A model generated the notes under the pieces. It did not search any database, was not told the DNA's origin, and saw only the letters and a list, made by a program, of their open reading frames with translations. 14,378 bases of DNA, taken from NCBI GenBank assembly GCA_964485555.1, contig CAZAJN010000021.1, positions 1 to 14,378 on the forward strand, in the 5' to 3' direction. Position 1 is the stretch's first letter. Each line of letters opens with the position of its first letter. The DNA comes from GWC2-37-8 sp964485555 (GTDB lineage Bacteria; Patescibacteriota; Minisyncoccia; Moranbacterales; GWC2-37-73). Shown one piece after another: positions 12,786 through 14,378 of the stretch. The position numbers were made by a program, and so were the translations under genes.

Positions 12786-13121
12786 TTACGACCAGCAATT
12801 GAAATTTATTGCGATAGCTAGAAATTTCAATTGTTGTTTTTTTTGAATGTTTTCGATTTCTTGCTGGAGGTTTTCTGCCTTTTTGATAGCATCGTATATT
12901 TCCCGCATTTCATCTTTGTTAGTATCGGCATCATTCATCGCGCTTGCACGAGCACATTGTAGATTTTGAGACATTCTTTCCAAGCTCTTTACCATTTGCG
13001 CAAAAATGACATCTCTGGGAATATTCTTCTTGCCTTTATACTTAACAACCCACCACCAAAAATAAAGTTTTGTCTTCAAAAATGGCCACAAATCATACTT
13101 AATTCTTTCAAAAATATTCAT
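12786..13121 (-). CDS. Orphan 111-aa protein whose C-terminus is encoded by repeat R2
   Basis: The product begins MNIFERIKYDLWPFLKTKLY, contains an aromatic stretch with three tryptophans (about 22-25) that may be membrane-associated, then a Glu/Lys/Gln-rich, probably helical segment (about 70-97). Its last 14 residues (LKFLAIAINFNCWS) are the translation of palindromic repeat R2 plus a few bases to the stop, so the native C-terminus probably ended with or before QKKQQ. An upstream in-frame ATG lies inside R3 and is unlikely to be used. It precedes the PaaX/Cas2-like gene by ten bases and is probably cotranscribed. Family not recognised. Confidence 0.6.
   Translation of the reverse strand: MNIFERIKYDLWPFLKTKLYFWWWVVKYKGKKNIPRDVIFAQMVKSLERMSQNLQCARASAMNDADTNKDEMREIYDAIKKAENLQQEIENIQKKQQLKFLAIAINFNCWS
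12796..12833 (+). repeat. Palindromic repeat R2, embedded in coding sequence
   Basis: The 38-base perfect form: CAATTGAAATTT, centre ATTGCGATAGCTAG, AAATTTCAATTG. It lies at the 3' end of the orphan gene and is read through in frame, adding QLKFLAIAINFN. The plus strand also has an open frame giving the nearly identical QLKFIAIARNFN. Confidence 0.88.
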
Positions 13122-13138
13122 AATTAATTCTGATTCAT

Positions 13139-13175
13139 AATTGAAATTTATTGCGATAGCTAGAAATTTCAATTG
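13139..13175 (+). repeat. Palindromic repeat R3
   Basis: Identical to R2 over AATTGAAATTT-centre-AAATTTCAATTG, and it lies 17 bases upstream of the orphan gene start, on the 3' side of the GNAT-like gene. Same orientation as R1 and R2. Confidence 0.88.
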
Positions 13176-13213
13176 CTGGGTTTATGTTGTTTATTTTTAT
13201 TTAAATCCTGCTT

Positions 13214-13235
13214 GCTACATAACATGTTACGTAGC
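13214..13235. repeat. 22-base imperfect palindrome downstream of the GNAT-like gene
   Basis: GCTACATAAC and GTTACGTAGC pair around AT with one mismatch. It lies in the 137-base gap between the GNAT-like stop and R3, and shares the word GTTACGTAG with 14239-14248. It is not followed by a T-run directly on the minus strand. It could be a protein-binding site or a remnant of a mobile element. Confidence 0.55.
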
Positions 13236-13312
13236 ATAAAAAGATACATGGCTCCTTTTTAATTTCCTTAATGAATATGAAAATATTTCATACAATTGCT
13301 GCGCCAATAATA

Positions 13313-13858
13313 TTATAAAATTTTCTGCATATAAATCCTATCGATATATTCATTTCCGCGCTTATAATACTTTTCAGCTCTGCCAAATTCTGAAAATCCA
13401 GCTTTTTTCATTATCTCAATTCCTGCCTTTTGAGTCTCAAGATGGAAATATTGCAAGACTTCGATTCCAATTTTCTTAGCCTTTAAGCACAGCTCATTTA
13501 CCATCTCCAAGGTCTGTTTTTCGTTTCCAGGCAACATTCCAAAACGGATTTCCGCCACGTGCCTTTCAATCCATCTGCTAAGCTTTTCAACTTCTCCTTC
13601 GGCCACAATTTTCCCACCGTCTTCTATGATCCTAACCACCATTTCCTTTTCCTCATCTTCCTTTTTGATTCTACCCAAAATCCAGTTCTCTTCCATTTCC
13701 AAAGTAATATTATCAACATCCTGAGTACGCTCGACTCTTTCAGTATCAGCAACCACTAGCTCATGAAAAAACTTTAACATTTTCTCGGCATCTTCTATTT
13801 TGATCTTTTTAATATCCATATTGTTTTTAGGAAATTCCCAATTTGAATTTTTTTCCAT
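13313..13858 (-). CDS. GNAT-like N-acetyltransferase, divergent
   Basis: The product has the GNAT arrangement: an N-terminal helix in IKKIKIEDAEKMLKFFHELV, central strands including MVVRIIEDGGKIVAEGEVEK, the strand HVAEIRFGMLP leading into a helix where acetyl-CoA normally binds, and the closing EIMKKAGFSEFGRAEKYYKR typical of family ends. The usual R/Q-x-x-G-x-G/A loop reads LPGNEKQT, so cofactor binding may be altered. I prefer the ATG at 13858; a TTG five codons earlier and an ATG 13 codons later are alternatives, none with a good ribosome-binding site. Substrate unknown. It lies between R3 and the AbrB-like gene. Confidence 0.72.
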   Translation of the reverse strand: MEKNSNWEFPKNNMDIKKIKIEDAEKMLKFFHELVVADTERVERTQDVDNITLEMEENWILGRIKKEDEEKEMVVRIIEDGGKIVAEGEVEKLSRWIERHVAEIRFGMLPGNEKQTLEMVNELCLKAKKIGIEVLQYFHLETQKAGIEIMKKAGFSEFGRAEKYYKRGNEYIDRIYMQKIL

Positions 13859-13906
13859 ATTTTTTATTTCCAATTTGAAATTGTTATTTTATTCACTCTT
13901 TCACGG

Positions 13907-13927
13907 CCGCCATTGAGTGAGTGGCGG
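13907..13927. other. GC-rich hairpin between the AbrB-like and GNAT-like genes
   Basis: CCGCCA (13907-13912) pairs with TGGCGG (13922-13927) around a nine-base loop. It lies just after the AbrB-like stop. On the minus strand it is followed by GCCGTGAAAGAG, without a T-run, so it is a weak terminator at best; it may attenuate or protect the transcript. Confidence 0.5.
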
Positions 13928-13929
13928 GG

Positions 13930-14094
13930 TTATTTGAAGTCGGAGATTATTATCTTTTTTCGTTCGATTTTGAAAACCATTTTTTGTTTCTCCCTAATCC
14001 CCAATTCCTCAACGATTTCGGCAGGGATCACGATTGAGAGGCTGCGCTTGACAACGCGGGTTACCTTGCGAGTGAGTGGTTCTGGCTTTTTTAT
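13930..14094 (-). CDS. AbrB/SpoVT-type DNA-binding protein without a canonical start codon
   Basis: The frame encodes about 54 residues: KKPEPLTRKVTRVVKRSLSI, then VIPAEIVEELGIREKQKMVF and KIERKKIIISDFK. This is one swapped-hairpin AbrB domain (S-L-S-IVIPAEIVEELGI), as in antitoxins and transition-state regulators. Between the upstream in-frame TAA and the domain there is no ATG, GTG or TTG. The natural start seems to be the codon before KKPEP, which reads ATA; the first GTG lies in the domain and would delete its first strand. So either the start is an unusual ATA, or the gene lost its start by mutation, perhaps linked to R4 just upstream. No toxin partner is seen. Confidence 0.65.
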   Translation of the reverse strand: MKKPEPLTRKVTRVVKRSLSIVIPAEIVEELGIREKQKMVFKIERKKIIISDFK

Positions 14095-14104
14095 TAGTTT
14101 TTAG

Positions 14105-14140
14105 AATTGAATTTTTTTGCTATCGCAATAAGTTTCAATT
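14105..14140 (-). repeat. Palindromic repeat R4, inverted and degenerate
   Basis: On the minus strand AATTGAAACTTATTGCGATA followed by GCAAAAAAATTCAATT. The centre ATTGCGATAGC and the arm ends are kept; the right arm has changed. It is inverted relative to R1-R3 and stops 10 bases before the AbrB-like frame. With R3 it flanks the GNAT-like/AbrB-like pair as inverted repeats. Confidence 0.75.
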
Positions 14141-14195
14141 ATTTTTATTTTATTTTTTAATGATTTTTTGCATTTTTATTATATCAATTCTTACA

Positions 14196-14223
14196 AATAA
14201 AAACCAGCCCGCAAAGACTGATT
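14196..14223 (-). terminator. Intrinsic terminator for a gene entering from the right
   Basis: On the minus strand AATCAGTC pairs with GGCTGGTT (8 bp, two or three G-U pairs) around TTTGCG and is followed by TTTTTATTT. It implies a leftward transcript from 14224 or beyond the window edge. Confidence 0.6.
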
Positions 14224-14238
14224 AATTTTTATAAGTTA

Positions 14239-14378
14239 GTTACGTAGTATCCTCCATAGGCCGACGCAGCGCTACGCAGTAGTACCAATTGACCCACACC
14301 CTTCCCTCACATTTTTCCTCCCTAGCATTTTCGCGCTTGAATTGCTAAATATGTTTGCGCAAAATCAATTGATTCTTT
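14239..14378. other. Right-end region: GC-rich repeat-like block and a possible partial ORF
   Basis: The words GTTACGTAGTATCC (14239-14252) and GCTACGCAGTAGTACC (about 14272-14287) are degenerate direct copies flanking a GC-rich stretch, suggesting a small repeat element. On the minus strand 14378-14322 is open and ends in TAG, giving KESIDFAQTYLAIQARKC, which could be the C-terminus of a gene beyond the window, but 18 residues cannot support a family call. Nothing else is recognisable. Confidence 0.3.

Noticed and set aside
12141..13175. CRISPR array made of R1-R3
   Set aside because: The repeats are 300-650 bases apart with genes between them, not separated by short uniform spacers, and no cas1 or effector gene is present.
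13174..13251. 26-codon minus-strand ORF with AAGGAG before its ATG
   Set aside because: The purine-rich site is only two bases from the ATG, the frame runs through a palindrome and stops in repeat R3, so coding is doubtful.

Overview
The window looks like a chromosomal segment of a Candidate Phyla Radiation bacterium (Patescibacteria, probably Parcubacteria or Moranbacteria). This is inferred from compact AT-rich DNA, a MurF that starts almost at its P-loop, a PaaX/Cas2-like protein with an N-terminal hydrophobic segment, very small membrane proteins, and near absence of Shine-Dalgarno sequences. No rRNA or complete tRNA is visible. Every credible gene lies on the minus strand, so the window is read from right to left.

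Left end (1-424): two copies of a GC-richer element share 61 identical bases and carry helices whose arms differ between copies but stay complementary. AT-based hairpins separate them. This is the best candidate for an undescribed structured RNA or palindromic mobile element. Next (446-871) come two overlapping tiny ORFs with a good promoter, a strong Shine-Dalgarno sequence and a clear terminator.

Centre (897-6280): a division and cell-wall (dcw) cluster, mraZ - rsmH - FtsL-like - ftsI - murF. It is driven by a near-consensus promoter carrying five GTGG boxes at helical spacing, the arrangement expected for MraZ autoregulation. The genes link transcription control, 16S rRNA methylation, divisome assembly, septal transpeptidation and UDP-MurNAc-pentapeptide synthesis.

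Middle right (6349-12116): small transcription units with their own promoters or terminators. They encode a 66-aa membrane protein, RecQ helicase with a 49-aa basic protein, a Lys/Ala-rich two-helix membrane protein, and an operon of a zinc-ribbon membrane protein, a SpoU-type RNA methyltransferase and a GIY-YIG protein. A two-zinc-ribbon protein with a TTG start and a sigma-region-4-like HTH protein with a DUF1905 protein follow. The methyltransferase has a palindromic repeat fused in frame into its N-terminus.

Right end (12141-14378): an accessory block in which a 36-38-nt palindromic repeat (R1-R4) punctuates single genes: a PaaX/Cas2-like protein, a 111-aa orphan, a GNAT-like protein and an AbrB-type protein that lacks a normal start codon. 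R1-R3 have one orientation and follow the 3' end of each gene; R4 is inverted. One copy supplies the C-terminus of the orphan, as Rickettsia palindromic elements do. The layout resembles a cassette array or a palindromic element family associated with a Cas2-fold protein.
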